Assembly (NCBI GenBank): GCA_030280995.1
Contig: JASXTE010000008.1
Coordinates: 1,413,501 to 1,477,500 of the forward strand
Direction: 5' to 3'
Source of the DNA: Hemileia vastatrix
Lineage: Eukaryota; Basidiomycota; Pucciniomycetes; Pucciniales; Zaghouaniaceae
Length of the DNA stretch: 64,000 nucleotides
Shown here: positions 1-10,043 of the stretch, one piece after another
Layout: every line of letters starts with the position of its first letter
How positions within the stretch are numbered: position 1 is the stretch's first letter
Made by a program: the position numbers and the translations under genes
Notes under the pieces: generated by a model
Databases searched by the model: none
The model's input: only the letters and a program-made list of their open reading frames with translations
Told to the model about the DNA's origin: nothing

Positions 1-1
1 A

Positions 2-798
2 GAGGACATGATAAGAAGGTATTGTGCTTTTGGCCTAGAGTACAAAGACTATGAGAGGTTCACTCATGATTGGGTCACATTACTTCCTGGGTTGGAATTT
101 GCTTATAATAGCACTGTTCATTCTGTTACTCAAAGAAGGCCTTTTGAGCTCTGGCTTGGATATGTTCCAAATACTCCTGCCCAAATTCTCAATAATAAAA
201 TACCAAAATTGGATTCACATCCTGGTGTAAAATATTTTCTTCAAATGCAACAACTTTGCAGAAGTAATGCTCAAAAATGTATTGAAAAATCTTTTGAATA
301 TGAGAAGAAGAGATGTGACGAGTCCCATAAAGAATACACTTTTAAAAAGGGTGATGAAGTACTGATTTATACAGTCCACTTCAATTTACTAGGAAATAAC
401 AAAATAAAAGACCCATTTTTAGGTCCATTTGTTAACATAAGAATGGTTGTTGATAGTGCAGTTGAGGTTATCCTGTACTCTCCATATGACAGGAAACATC
501 CTGTTTTTCCAATATCTCTTCTGAAACCTTACACATCCAATAGGGATTTTTTTCCCAAAAGGTGGGGAAGACCAAAAAAGAGCTCTACTGAAATCACTGA
601 AGCACAGAAATTGATAAGATTCTAAATGAAAGAATAATCACTGCTGAAAAAGTTACTGAATACTTATTGAGATTCAAGAATGAATCTTCTGAATATGATT
701 CTTGGATACTTGGGAAAGAGATATCTAACCTTCCTAGTCTACTAAAGAAATATAAAAAGAAAAAATCATATCATTTTTTAATTGTTTTTTTAGAGTAA
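2..798 (+). pseudogene. Ty3/gypsy integrase C-terminal fragment (element G)
   Basis: This is the 3' end of a family-1 pol gene; the rest lies left of the window. It covers the integrase segment after the catalytic core, a GPF-type C-terminal domain (around 415-440) and a chromodomain-like tail (around 650-770) ending in a lysine-rich stretch. The protein closely matches the intact tail of element A at 27660-28451. The reading frame is open from position 2 to about 600. There a 1-nt deletion relative to A shifts the frame, and the downstream frame then runs to a TAA at 796-798. In chromoviruses this domain binds chromatin and steers integration. It is a decayed copy, followed within 6 bp by its LTR. 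Confidence 0.9.
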
Positions 799-803
799 GG
801 GAG

Positions 804-1534
804 TTTCAGCCAGGCTACTAGACTTATCCAGTAAATAATTAATTATTTACTAGGATGGAGCCACACCTTTATTCTTCTTTTATTTATTATATTTACTTTA
901 TAGCTTACTTACAATAATTTAACTAATGGAAATAAAAAAATTAAGTAAATATTTAAATTTGATGTCTCTCATATTTTTATTCCCTAACAACTTCCTCATG
1001 ACAGGTGAGAGGTGATATAAAATTTAATACCAAAATAAATAAATAAAAATTATTTATTTAAAAGTGAAATTTAAAGAAACTTTGAAAAAAATCAATTATT
1101 TTGACATATACAGTAAATAAATTATATTAATACACTCTTTATAGAAAAACCTTAATATTTGTAATATTTTATTCTGGAATTTTCTTTTTTCTCTCATACT
1201 CCTGTATATAGGATTTTTAGCTCTGTGGTTTCTCTCCCTTTTGCTTATATAAGGCCTCCCATTTTGGTTGTTTTGAAGCATCTTTCACATACACACACTT
1301 TCATTAATTACCAATAATACCACTTTAATTGCTACTACTTATTGCTTTAGTATTTACTTCTGTGTAATTCTAACCCATCTAAGTAATAATAATAATATAA
1401 TTCTACCTTTTAATTGAGTAATAAAATACAAAGATAATCTTCTATGTACCTGTACTTTGAAATCCTTGAGTATCACACTATCACCACTGTTGGACCTCCG
1501 TTAAAATCTTCTAGACCATTAGGACCCATTGACA
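804..1534 (+). repeat. 3' LTR of element G (family 1)
   Basis: It begins TTTCAGCC, a mutated form of the family TGTCAGCC start, right after the purine-rich GTAAGGGAG tract, and ends TTGACA. The interior matches the LTRs of element A around the TATA box and the terminal AATCTTCTAGACC segment, but with many substitutions. The partner 5' LTR lies outside the window, so no target duplication can be checked. Confidence 0.85.
1245..1253 (+). promoter_or_regulatory. TATA box in LTR of element G
   Basis: TATATAAGG followed by CCTCCC, conserved in position with TATATAAGGCCTC in both LTRs of element A and with TATAAAAGG in the solo LTR and in A2. It sits about 280 bp before the LTR end and is the likely core promoter. 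Confidence 0.6.
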
Positions 1535-2991
1535 GGTAGAGCTATTTTCATGATGATTTTTAGAAGAAATTTTTTGGATACAGTAGCTGGAAATTGAAAA
1601 TTTGTTAACAGGATTGTAAATTTGTTCTTGCAGGGATTACTGTGCATTATGCATATCAATATTAAATATCCCTCAACACTCAGTTTTATTTTAAAATCAT
1701 ATTAATGTGAATTGTAAACAAATTATTTTTAATAAATACATCATATAATATTGGAAAAAGCTTCATATTCTCTGTAAATGGAGTTTTCCATTCTGAAATT
1801 TTAGTAATCAGATAATTTCTCATTTAAGTTAACTTTATTATATAGAATACCATTTTATTCTAAATTATCTTATCTTATCTATTTTACCTTGCCTGATTTT
1901 ATTTTATTTTATCTTATCTTATCTTGTTTTATTTTTATTTTATTATGTATTTTCTCTCTCATTTTATCTTAACTTTTATTTGCTTTTCTTTACTTTATTT
2001 TGTTTAATTTCATCTCATTGCATTGATTTAACATCATTTTTTTATTTTTCTTTAATTTTTATTTTACAGTAAGTCAAAAAATTATCTGTTATTCTTTCTT
2101 GTAAAGTGATGTGGTACTGTGGTACACATATTGAAGTAATTCAGTAATGTTGCAGTTGGTAGCAAGTGCAACAAAGTGGTTGTTATGAAGGTTGGTTATG
2201 AGAGCACAACAAAGGGGTTTTCAGAAGCGCAGAAAAGTAGACTCTCTGAACACAGTTTTTTAGTGCAGTATGGGTATATAGGCTCTGGTGAGCAAAACAT
2301 AGATGGAAGTTTATACTAGAATACAGGACAAGAGTATGGTATGTACTTTAAGAAATTATGGTAAGTGCTAAAGACATAATATAGATTTAGGAGGCAGTGT
2401 CAAGCAAGGTTATATGTTCTATACTTAGTTAATTGCAACAGTACTTGAATATTAGTTTACGGATACCCACTTCTGATAGAAACCTATAGGTATTCTCAAA
2501 TACAACTATAGAAAATGAGCAATTAGCAAAAAGAGAAAATAGGCAGTGCTTGATAAATGTAAATATAAGGAAGAATATAGATAGGGGAGGATACTTACTC
2601 AGTGCTCAGGGTTTCACAATTAGTGGATACTCACACAGAAAGCACACATTCCATAATAAGTATAGAAGCCAGTACAGTACTTATTATGTAACTAAGGATC
2701 TCAGGAAGTGTAGGATATGTAAGGATAGGTGTAGGTAAAGCACTAATAGTTAATTTTGTCTTGATAATGCAAACACTATTAGAATGGACTGATACTTATG
2801 CTGTAATTATATTACTGAGATATTTGGATTACCATTTGATACACTTAGATCAGTATTGAACTTTTGTAGGAAAACCAGTAGGGAAAGAGAGCGTAGGGAA
2901 ATGGCACTAGACATACAGTGTATATAAAAGAGATCCCACTCTTTAAAAAAGGGAGATTTTGGAAGGGAATAGATAGAAAATTAGATACAGA
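1535..2991. other. No gene recognised; low-complexity stretch
   Basis: AT-rich sequence without a supported coding region. Positions 1855-1995 are a degenerate TTTTA/TCTTA pentamer-like run. The longest open frame (2550-2738) resembles nothing I recognise and looks like chance. This may be host intergenic DNA or unrecognised old repeats. Confidence 0.5.
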
Positions 2992-3209
2992 CACTGCACA
3001 ATATGGGGGGCGGACTTGTTAGCAAGTCCGCAACCTTGGACTCAAAATTCACCACAGATTTAACACACATTGAGCTATTGACAAAGGAACCATACAATCA
3101 GGGATTAACACCACTCAGCAGAAAAGTTTTATGTGGGTCTTCAAGTAGAGTTCAGTCTGAGTTAAGGTGGGTTACTTGCTAGCAAGTCCACCCCCTATAT
3201 TGTGTAGTG
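2992..3209. mobile_element. MITE M1, CACTA-type termini
   Basis: A 218-bp non-coding element with terminal inverted repeats: left end CACTGCACAATAT then G-rich, right end complementary and finishing ATATTGTGTAGTG. The TIR arms extend about 35 bp and each holds a small palindrome (GGACTTGTTAGCAAGTCC). It is flanked by a 3-bp duplication AGA (2989-2991 and 3210-3212). CACTA ends and a 3-bp duplication are hallmarks of EnSpm/CACTA elements. A second copy in opposite orientation lies at 37004-37264. Confidence 0.8.
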
Positions 3210-3212
3210 AGA

Positions 3213-3742
3213 GTACTTTTTTTTGAGATAAAAGAAAAATGTAATTATATTTTATTTTTATGTGCATAGCAGGTGCACATAGCCAGAAGTAGCGCTGTAG
3301 AGTTTTTTTATTTCTATATTAAGGATAGTATTAGAAAGAGTGCTTCAAAGTGGGAGTAACTGAGAATACTAGCACTTACTGAGAATAGATCTAGCCAGAA
3401 GTATGATTATTTATACTTAAAATATATTATTTCCTAAATTTAAAAGGTTTCTTATAAAGTATTCTTTATACTCTTATTTTCTCCACCACACTTGAATCTG
3501 TGTTATCACTGTGTTTATAAAGTAGAGTGGCAGTTGCTTCTGTCTTAAATTAGTTTTGGATAGGAGAACTATCCCATCTTGGATTGTGTCTATAGCTTAG
3601 TATTATAGAAATCTTTTTTCTACAGTGCCTGCTTCTCACAAAAATTTGCAGGCTATTGGTCATACTGTAGACTTTCTAGGGGAGGTGCTGAGTTGGAAAA
3701 TGTTTTTAGAATGTGACCTTTTCTGTAGACTTGCAATGAAAT
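3213..3742. other. No gene recognised
   Basis: Sequence between MITE M1 and the left end of transposon E. No coding potential, structural RNA or repeat was recognised. Confidence 0.5.
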
Positions 3743-4050
3743 CACGTGCAAACAGCTGATTTTTCCACCATTATGTTTCCGCAGAATAGTGGAAAGGTTT
3801 TTCAGAATCTGGTCTGCTACATCAGCTTATTTTTTCTCACAGTTACCAAGTAAGTTTTTTTCCATCTTGCATATTATTCTCCAAGGCTTACAAATCTATT
3901 TTAATTCCCCTTTTAAAATACCCAATAACTAGGGGAATAAATTCAACTTAACTGATAGAAAACTATGCAGGAAGATTCAATGCATAACATTTGAGTATTA
4001 TTGTATTTAACTAGCTACTATTATATATTTACTTCAAAAAATATGATATT
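3743..4050 (+). repeat. Left terminal inverted repeat of element E
   Basis: It matches the reverse complement of 57943-58250 over most of its length. Shared landmarks are CACGTGCAAACAGCTGA at the tip, TTTTTCTCACAGTTA, CATCTTGCATATTAT and GATAGAAAACTATGCAGGAAGAT. The right copy keeps more CpG. It has the same overall plan as the TIR of element D, with a GTAAGT-containing block followed by AAGGCTTAC. Confidence 0.75.
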
Positions 4051-4221
4051 TCAAGCTATATTTAGCTAGATGGTGTTATATTTTTGATATCACAACTATA
4101 AAATACTTATTTAAATAATTTCTCACAGAGAAATTTTAACTCTCATCATATGTCCTAAGCAAGACATCTTCTTTTCATATACCAATCCATTCCTTCCCAT
4201 GAGTGAATTATTTTTAGCAGA

Positions 4222-6740
4222 ATGGATAAAACCAAATCTGATCCAACAAACTCATTATTTACTTGTGATTTCTCAATCTGCAATAAGTTTAAAATACTTG
4301 ACCCAACTTGTGAGAAAGTCAACAGATGCTATGTTAGTCACAAAACTTGGAGAAAATCTTATCCAATCTTTTGAATAACTCACCTTTTCATTGTTAAAAA
4401 CTGCAGTTAATTTATAATTATTCAACATCTTCTGTTTTGGAGAGATTCTCTAAGTCTTCCAACATTTATAAAATGAAAAAAGCTTCATTTTTCCCACTAA
4501 GTAATCATTTATAACTACATTTTAATATTTTGGGGTGGCTCAACCCAGTTACTTTCTTCCCAGGTTTCATCCTTAGATTTATTGCATGGCTACATCTTTT
4601 TTTAAGCATAAGTAATAAGACCATGAACCATATTATTTTATGCCTCACTTAAAATATTAATAAATGCTGCCAATTTCCACCTGTACTAGACTTTAAGTCT
4701 TGACTACCAAAATACATTGGCACTGTTACAGCCAGACTGAAACTTAATATTAAGCTGCAAGAATTCATCTTCTGTGAGAGATTTTATTCCTTGTATCTTC
4801 CCAATAATGCACTTTATAATTGTGGCTTCTAACTCAACCAAAAATCTACTGTTGATAATGAGAACCTCTTTTTATGTGCCACTCATGCTACCAGATCTAA
4901 AACCTTTATCAACAATGAGCCAAAAATTTCCCTGAAAAACTAAAATTTTCTTACTCTGAGGCCAAAAAGTCTCTTGGTGATCCAAGATTTTGAAAATTTA
5001 CTAACATGGCTACTTGTTTTATCCAATGTCAAAAATAAAATTTAAAAATGGGCCAACTCCATATCTAAATTGAAGAATGGGAATGTTCAAGATTTTCTGA
5101 AATTAAACACTTATGAGAATCTAATGATTAATATACTCAATAAAAAAGAGCTCTTCACTTAGTATTTCTGATATTTGTTGATTGGTATAACCCTTATGGA
5201 AATAAAATTTCAGGAAAACAAGTATCAGTTAGTGTCAAGTTAATTCAGTGCCTCAAACTTCTACCTTCAATGTGCTATAAGAGTCAGTATAGATCTCTTG
5301 CTGGGATAATTCCAGAACCTTATCAACCGGAAATTGTGACAATCAGCAACATTCTTCTACCTTTAGTTGAAAAACTGATTGAAATGTATCAAGGAATCAA
5401 TATAAAAACCTACAAGTCTCCTCATAGACGATAAGTTACTGCTAGATTGGCTTTACTGATTAGGGATATAGTTTCAACTCACAAAATCCAAGTGTTTTCT
5501 TCCCATTATTCCTTAACACTTTACTCCTGGTGCCACATAAGTATTTCATAAATATGTAAAATTAATTTTGATAAAAAGCAGGAAAAAGAAAATGCCCTTT
5601 ATGTTTCACATCAGTGGAAAGATGCACACACCTTTTCAGGAAAGTTGAAATTGGTTCAAGATAATTGAGTGAGGTGGTCAGAACTTAATTGTCTCCACTA
5701 CTGGAATCCTTTAAACCATATTTTTCTTGGAGTACTTCAAAACTGGAATGAAGGAGTGCTCTTTTATAGCTTTCAAGATTTTTGGTACTTCATGTCTAGA
5801 ATCACAAAGTCAAAAACTAATGCAGTGCTTGAGTCAGCTAGTGAATAAGAGTCCAGTGAAAGTGACACAAATCTTTCATGTGGAATACATAGTGGATTTT
5901 ACAGTAAAAAGAAATAGTAGAAACTTCTTAAAGTGATTAGTGAAGTTATTGTGCCAACTGTAATAGTCTTTTTTACAAAGGAGTCAGAAAAATTAAAAAA
6001 TGGAGATTTTAATGGATGTCTTTGTTTTCTGTTTATTTACCTTTATCTTGGATTGATACTATACTAGACAGAATTTAAATGGATGGTCAGATATTTGAAG
6101 AGAAGCTTCACATTCAAATTACCATTTCTCAATGCACAAGAATGATTTCTTCAATGGAAGTATAACCTTATATGCCTCAAATATTTTCAGAAACATGTGA
6201 TAAATACATGAAAACATCAAAAGTATTATGGAAGAAATTGAATATTTGGCCAAATCTTCATTATTCTTGGCACTTACCTGAACAGCTTAGCTGGTGGTGC
6301 CCTCTCATTTGAATGTCTGAGTTTTATGGGGAATGACTGGTGGGTGCTCTTTAGAAAATAAAACAATAAAAAAGAGGTGATAATAATTTGATTTTTTATT
6401 AATTTATAAAATTTAATAACTAATTCTTCACATTTTAGAAAGGCAAAATGGCTAAGACAATAATGACTCAATTTTTTCAGCTACAAAGGCTTAGAGAACA
6501 AAAACTACTAAATTATATAACAGATATGAATGTTAGAAATGAAAGAATTGCAATTCAAAAAATCATATTTAAGGATAATTTTTACAATAAAATCTTGACT
6601 CATTTTATATTAGAATAGCCTTACCTTTGTCATTATAGTTATTGGACACATCCTGAAGGATCTCAGATTCTGAGTCAGTGAGGGCAAGAACTTCCATATT
6701 TGAGGTTCAGTGGAGGTAGGTATATTTCCAAGAATAAGCT
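4222..6740 (+). pseudogene. Tnp2-type transposase remnant of element E
   Basis: Discontinuous frames on the plus strand match the transposase of element D piece by piece. The N-terminus at 4222 has a CDFS-x-C...CY-x2-H-x2-W pattern that may bind zinc. The central block at about 5200-5480 reads GKQVS...LAGIIPEP...PLVEKLIE. Next come a HKI-x-FSSH...SWCH block (about 5480-5570), an RWSELN...YWNP...GVL block (about 5670-5760) and a HPEGSQILSQ block (about 6640-6720). These are signatures of the Tnp2 transposase of CACTA/EnSpm elements, which cuts and pastes DNA in the nucleus. Several stop codons and frame changes interrupt it. Some breaks may be short introns, but in-frame stops inside conserved blocks show it is dead. 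Confidence 0.8.
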
Positions 6741-7175
6741 AAATAGCTTTTGTGAAGGACAGGTAAGTGGTAGATTTTAATTCACAAATATGCTCAGTGT
6801 TTTGAAGGTGTTTTATCATGAAGAAAGTATTTTTGTTTGCATTAAACGGTTGAATCAAGTGATAGAAAATGAAAAAGCCAAGAAAATATTTCTATAACTT
6901 GCAGTATTTTGAAGGTCTTATGAAGATGATGTTTTAGAAGAAGCTGTATGAAAAAAGTTAGTTTTAGGTTGAGTGGGCTACCACACTCTTGGTTCATACA
7001 TTTTAGGGGTTAAAAATTGATCAATCCTGTTGCATCCATTATCAAATTTTATGTTAGTTAGTTCAGATATCATGAATGAATATGAAATTGAAATGGATTT
7101 AGATAATAAATATTAATTATGTGAACATAAAGAAAAAACAGTAAAGCTATGAAATACATTGTTATACTATTTGAC

Positions 7176-7807
7176 AAAAATATTAAAATGTAATGTATAT
7201 TGGCATGTTTTGAGAAGGTTTTATTTATTTAATAAACCTGAAAATTAATATGGAATAAGCTTTGTAAAGAGAAATTCAAATTTATGTTGAATTAGTAAGA
7301 GTGATACAAATTATAAAATATAGAGAATATAAGTATTTGTTACTGGAATATTAGGAATAAAAAATGTTAACATGCTTGTGAATTTAAAAATTAAATCATC
7401 AGTAAGAATGCCAAATAGGGAGAAATAAATAGTTTCATTGCTGAAAAATATAAAATAAGTTTAAAAACATTTATGTTGAGAAAAATTGAATGACACAAGA
7501 AACTATATAAGCACAATATGTTGGTATTCTCTGCTAAAGGAGGTTCAGATACTAGAAGAAAGAAAAAATTCAAATGGAAAATTTAATGTATGCTGGCACA
7601 TTTTGAGAAGGCATGATTCAGTTAATTAAGCTGAAAATTAATATGGAATAAGTTTTGTAAATAAAAATAGGAGAAAAAAAATCTAGATGGATGTTGAATT
7701 AGTAAGAGTGATTCAAAATATCAAATATAAGTATATGTCACTGGAAGATTAGGAATAACAAGAAAAATTGAAAGACACAAGAAACGATATAAGCACAATA
7801 TGTTGAT
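7176..7807. repeat. Tandem repeats inside element E (left of A)
   Basis: Two long imperfect units share landmarks in the same order: TGGCACATTTTGAGAAGG, AATTAATATGGAATAAG, GATGTTGAATTAGTAAGAGTGAT and AAGCACAATATGTTG. The second unit is cut by the insertion of element A and continues at 29263, where a further copy runs to about 29560. No coding potential. Confidence 0.7.
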
Positions 7808-8607
7808 TGTCAGCCAGGCTACTAGACTTACCTAGTGAAATAATTAATTATTTACTGGATGAAGCCGCACCTTATCATTTTAATTATTTAATTATAAATT
7901 AGTTACATTAAAATTACTTATAATAAATTAACTAATTACAGAATGATAAAATTAAATGAATAATTAAAATTAAATATAAAATTGTCCCTTATATTTTTTC
8001 TCTAACACCATGCTCATTTGACAGGTTGGAAGAAATAAAGATTTATATTAAAAAATAGATTTTAAAATTAAAATAAGATTTTAATATTCAAATAATATTA
8101 AATATAAACAAAAATTCAAATTTCTTATTTAGAATTGACTTCTACAGTAAATATTAAATAAATTGATGTATTTCTGACATACTCTGTAAATACATCTTTT
8201 TGATGCCTTCTTTTTAGAACAACTTTATTATTTGAAAATACTCCTTCTGGAATATTCTTTTTCTCTCTCTCTCATACTACTGTTTTCAGAATTTGATTGC
8301 CGTGCTTTGTCCCTCCTTTGCCTATATAAGGCCTCTCTTTTGGTTTTTTTTATTCATTCCTTTACTACATTATTTTATTACAATTACAGACATCAAACTT
8401 ATTCCTATATTTTATAACATTAGTATTTACAATAACGTAACTCTGATCTATAAATTATATCAATATTTTAAATCTACCTCTTTTATTTGAGTAACTAAAT
8501 CACTTAGATTAAGAAATATGTACCAAATTGATGATAATCCATTTTAAACCTTAAAATCCTTGTAAAACTTCATACCAAATCTTCTAGACCAAAAGCGTAC
8601 CTTGACA
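7808..8607 (+). repeat. 5' LTR of element A
   Basis: Starts TGTCAGCC and ends TTGACA, forming the TGTCA/TGACA terminal inverted pair. It is nearly identical to 28462-29262. It carries the TATA box at 8323 and a CT-rich stretch before it. Short open frames inside it are not genes. Confidence 0.92.
8323..8331 (+). promoter_or_regulatory. TATA box in 5' LTR of element A
   Basis: TATATAAGG within GCCTATATAAGGCCTC, conserved in all family-1 LTRs in the window that keep this region. It probably drives the genomic RNA. Confidence 0.6.
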
Positions 8608-8622
8608 ATTGGGAACCTTTCC
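8608..8622 (+). other. Probable primer-binding region of element A
   Basis: ATTGGGAACCTTTCC follows the LTR end directly. The corresponding place in A2 (minus strand, 56009-56023) reads ATTGGGCGCCTTTCC, so this 15-bp position is conserved in the family. The TGG start fits pairing to the CCA end of a tRNA. Which tRNA is not determined. Confidence 0.5.
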
Positions 8623-8728
8623 GAAATATTGACGGCGCAACGTTAATTGAGGCGTAATTGAAGGTACCATCGGTGTACAAGTACTTGTAAAGGATGAGAG
8701 AGGCGAGAAAACCATGAACGTCATACGT

Positions 8729-9867
8729 TGTGGTAGCCTAAAGGTTATTATGGCACCTAAATATGTAAATGGAGTTATTACGGCGTGCAATATTGGCGTT
8801 ATTATTTTTTTTATAAAAAGGGTTTTATTTAATTTATTGGAGTTTAAAATATGAAGAAATTGGTCACGAGCGAATGCCTACACAAATACAATTTATTTTA
8901 CGGAGAAAACTTATTTTTACGGTCTGAAAAATTTATAAGTATCAAGTCAAGTCACTCAAGAACCTTGGGAAATTTTCCCAGAATTTTTACTATTTTTTTT
9001 ATATATTTTTAAATGAATTTTAAAGTTTTATAGAAATATTTACGTTTTCAAAAATTACTTAACTTTGATGAATTTTCACGGGGTAATTAGAGCTGCGCAG
9101 ACTACGAAAATTAGTTTGGTATGTAAAGGGGAAGTAGCTCTACTATGTGTAATTTTTCTAGATTTTTTATTATGGTGTTAAGGTTCTAAATTGAGTCCGG
9201 AAGTACGGACGGACTCCGTTTCGACTCCGTACGGACTCCGCTTTGACTCCGTACGGACTCCGTACGGGCTCCGGATTGACTCTGGAAGAGCTCTGGAGGG
9301 GAAAACTTAGGCACGTGACTAGGAATACTTAAGCGCTTCTCAAACTCGAAATTGAGAGGGGGGACAGATCATACAGCTTAATCATTGACCACCACAGTCT
9401 CATTTTTTATTACTCAACAAATTAAAATAACTTGTAATACCCTTATAACATTATTATTTTTTTTTACATAACATCTTAGAAATACAATTCAACAGTTTAA
9501 ATAACACTTCATACAGGGTATCTTTAGAAAGGTCTTCATAGCTGGGACTTGATTATTGCTGTCTCATAAAAATTCAAATTATTATAAAAACATAAAAGTC
9601 AATCTTTACAGATCTTTCACTGGTACACCTTAATTGTTGTTATCAGTATTTCTTTTATCAACAGCCACTTTCTTTAAATCTCAATAAGCGTTAAATATTT
9701 TAGAGTTTCATTATTTATAAATCAGATCTAAGTAGATTGGTTAGCTTAGTGATTTAGAACACCCATTTTGTTATTTTTATTGGAAGGACGGGGTTTTCAG
9801 CTAAATCCACATATCTCCTCCGGATTCTGCTTACAGCAAGGCGACTGTAAGAGTTTACCTTACCATA
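8729..9867 (+). repeat. 5' LTR of element B
   Basis: Starts TGTGGTA and ends TACCATA, an imperfect inverted pair. Near-identical to 20322-21457. The middle holds a CpG-rich tandem block (9194-9299) in an otherwise AT-rich LTR. No clear TATA box of the family-1 type was seen. Confidence 0.93.
9194..9299 (+). repeat. CpG-rich tandem block in B LTR
   Basis: About seven imperfect copies of ACTCCGTACGG and close variants (GACTCCGTTTCG, GGCTCCGG) in about 100 bp. The same block is at 20784-20889 in the 3' LTR, where it accounts for several of the LTR differences. It could be an enhancer-like binding array; that is inference. Confidence 0.6.
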
Positions 9868-9886
9868 GTTGGCGCCCAACGTGGGG
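9868..9886 (+). other. Primer-binding site of element B
   Basis: GTTGGCGCCCAACGTGGGG starts at the LTR end. A TGGCGCC core just inside the 5' LTR is the usual form of a tRNA primer-binding site in Ty3/gypsy elements. The 3' LTR is not followed by this sequence, which confirms the internal boundary. Confidence 0.85.
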
Positions 9887-10043
9887 TTCGATTTCTCTAG
9901 CTTTCTTTAAAGACTTACTTGGATCAAGAACGTTATTAGCCTGCAAGAGGCTTATTTTCTGGAACTCTAATTGGATTTTTGTTATTGGCCTGCAAGAGGC
10001 TTGTTATTTTATCGATTGTTAACGCTTTTCATTACTTATTGGG

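Noticed and set aside
3740..3745. Target duplication of element E
   Set aside because: Flanks (AAT left, GTG right) do not match for any sensible shift of the boundary; probably decayed or the tip is misplaced.
8232..8490. Small hydrophobic open frames repeated at 28885-29145
   Set aside because: They are inside the two LTRs of element A; recurrence is due to LTR identity.
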